Shown piece after piece: positions 5,619-6,421 of a DNA stretch of 6,421 bases. Location of the stretch: contig JAJQHT010000166.1 of assembly GCA_021199595.1 (NCBI GenBank), positions 1 through 6,421 on the forward strand, written 5' to 3'. A program made the translations under genes and the position numbers. Below the pieces are notes generated by a model. It made no database searches and had not been told where the DNA came from. It saw nothing but the letters and a program-made list of their open reading frames with translations. Each line of letters begins with the position of its first letter. Position 1 is the first letter of the stretch. Origin of the DNA: Oscillospiraceae bacterium. GTDB taxonomy: Bacteria > Bacillota > Clostridia > Oscillospirales > Oscillospiraceae.

Positions 5619-6032
5619 TTATTCCCCGTCGTTTTCCGCTTCCTCTTCCTCGCCGGTCAGGAGAAGCGCTGCGCCGCAGGCGGGGCATTCGATATTGGGG
5701 TTTTCAATCGCGTCCTCGTCCAGAGAGATAACCTCCCCGCAGACGGGGCATTCGACCTCATAAAACAGCGGGCCGTCGTCCTCGTCCTCGTCGTCATACT
5801 CGTCGTCCAGATCGCCGTACACCTCGTCCTCTACGTCCGCCAAATCCTCGCTGACGGCGTCCAGGCCCTCGTTAAGCTCCGTGACCTCGTCCTCAAGGTC
5901 TTCCACGTCCAGGGCCAGATCCTCCAAAATATCCAGGATGGAGGAGAGGATCTTCCCCTCCTTCTCGGCGGGGTCGATGCCATAGCCGTCGGCCAGGCCC
6001 TTCAGATACGCGACTTTTTCAGCAGTGGTCAT
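5619..6032 (-). CDS. CD1247-type N-terminal domain protein with zinc ribbon
   Basis: This 137-residue, strongly acidic protein is typical of Clostridia. The N-terminal segment TTAEKVAYLKGLADGYGID (2-20) is the hallmark of the CD1247 N-terminal domain family. Residues about 24-72 are a heptad-like helical region rich in D, E and L, probably a coiled coil. A run of Asp/Glu at 74-86 links to a C-terminal zinc ribbon, C95-x2-C98 and C116-x2-C119 (CPVCG and CPACG), followed by an acidic tail. There is no signal peptide or membrane segment. The start is supported by GGGAGG about 6 bases upstream of the ATG. It lies 25 bases after the elongation factor P stop, so the two genes should share a transcript, which ends at the terminator at 5511-5546. 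The function is unknown. The acidic linker and ribbon suggest a nucleic-acid or protein-binding adaptor, perhaps linked to translation, but that is inference. Confidence 0.85.
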   Translation of the reverse strand: MTTAEKVAYLKGLADGYGIDPAEKEGKILSSILDILEDLALDVEDLEDEVTELNEGLDAVSEDLADVEDEVYGDLDDEYDDEDEDDGPLFYEVECPVCGEVISLDEDAIENPNIECPACGAALLLTGEEEEAENDGE

Positions 6033-6057
6033 ATAAGCCTCCCCAGGTATAAACGAC

Positions 6058-6421
6058 TCAGCCCTTGGCCCGGCCCAGGTACTCCCCGGTGCGGGTGTCT
6101 ATCTCAATGCGCTCGCCCGGCTCGATGAACAGAGGCACCTTGACCTCCGCGCCGGTCTCCACAATGGCGGGCTTGGTGGCGTTCGTGGCGGTGTTGCCGG
6201 CGAAGCCCGGGTCGGTCTCCGTGATTTCCAGCACGACGAAGTTCGGGGCCTCTACGTTAAAGACGTTGCCCTTGTAGGAGCTGACAGTGCAGACCTCGTT
6301 CTCCTTCACGAAGCGGAAGCTGTCCGAGAGCTTAGACTTGTCCACGGGCATCAGCTCATAGGTCTCCCCGTCCATGAAATAATACAGGTCGCCGTCGTTA
6401 TATCTGTATTCCATGTTCTTA
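6058..6421 (-). CDS. efp: Translation elongation factor P (N-terminus beyond the window)
   Basis: The visible 120 residues or so are the C-terminal two thirds of elongation factor P, a tRNA-shaped protein that binds the ribosome between P and E sites and relieves stalling at polyproline stretches. The frame runs open to the window edge (KNMEYRYNDGDLYYFMD), matching the middle of the usual 185-residue protein, so the ATG at 6414 is internal and the true start lies beyond 6421. Domain II (OB fold) begins at the edge. Domain III ends with the conserved VPLFIEPGERIEIDTRTGEY and a short LGRAKG tail. The N-terminal KOW-like domain and its modifiable loop lysine are outside the window. The gene is followed after 25 bases by the CD1247-type gene. 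The protein itself looks ordinary and intact as far as visible. Confidence 0.96.
   Translation of the reverse strand, partial: KNMEYRYNDGDLYYFMDGETYELMPVDKSKLSDSFRFVKENEVCTVSSYKGNVFNVEAPNFVVLEITETDPGFAGNTATNATKPAIVETGAEVKVPLFIEPGERIEIDTRTGEYLGRAKG

Noticed and set aside
5496..6128. Plus-strand open frame of 210 codons antisense to the CD1247-type gene
   Set aside because: It runs through the terminator hairpin and mirrors the acidic gene on the other strand. The minus-strand frame has recognisable CPxCG motifs and a ribosome site.
6058..6414. EF-P as a complete 118-residue protein starting at ATG 6414
   Set aside because: The frame stays open through AAC and AAG codons to the window edge, and the sequence matches the middle of EF-P, so this Met is internal.

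Overview
The window looks like a chromosomal segment from a GC-rich member of the Clostridia, most likely an Oscillospiraceae-type gut anaerobe. The evidence is purine-rich GGAGG ribosome sites, a PerR-type Fur regulator, clostridial flavodoxin-family genes, and an elongation factor P gene followed by a CD1247-type acidic zinc-ribbon protein. The assignment to order is inference. Most of the window is GC-rich (one sampled 60-base line in the membrane-protein gene is about 72% GC).

Layout, left to right. A sigma-A promoter (22-49) and an overlapping palindrome (50-70) lead into a plus-strand pair: a PerR-like Fur-family repressor (92-517) and a small FMN nitroreductase (465-983), which overlap by 53 bases. 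After a strong hairpin (1006-1056) comes a plus-strand gene for an unrecognised six-helix membrane protein with a soluble N-terminal half (1097-2389). Next is an AT-richer cassette, about 2400-4090 (one sampled line 38% GC). It encodes a D12-class adenine DNA methyltransferase (2452-3357) and an HNH endonuclease (3354-4064), joined by an ATGA overlap, and reads as a type II restriction-modification system acquired by transfer. It sits exactly at the junction where the membrane-protein gene and the minus-strand genes converge.

On the minus strand, read from the right edge: elongation factor P (3' part only, 6058-6421), the CD1247-type protein (5619-6032), an intrinsic terminator (5511-5546), a new promoter (about 5422-5430), a flavodoxin-family iron-sulfur-type protein (4901-5389), and, coupled by a GTGA overlap, a flavodoxin-like membrane protein broken by two frameshifts (4125-4904).

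How the genes fit together. The left pair is probably a self-regulated redox or peroxide-response unit. The flavodoxin pair looks like a two-protein redox unit whose second member is damaged in this sequence. The efp-CD1247 pair is a housekeeping translation operon. The restriction-modification cassette is the main accessory element, and its nuclease has the most unusual domain arrangement here. No tRNA, rRNA, CRISPR array, insertion sequence or riboswitch was seen, and no gene-free stretch exceeds 300 bases. The longest gaps are 984-1096 (hairpin) and 5390-5618 (promoter and terminator).
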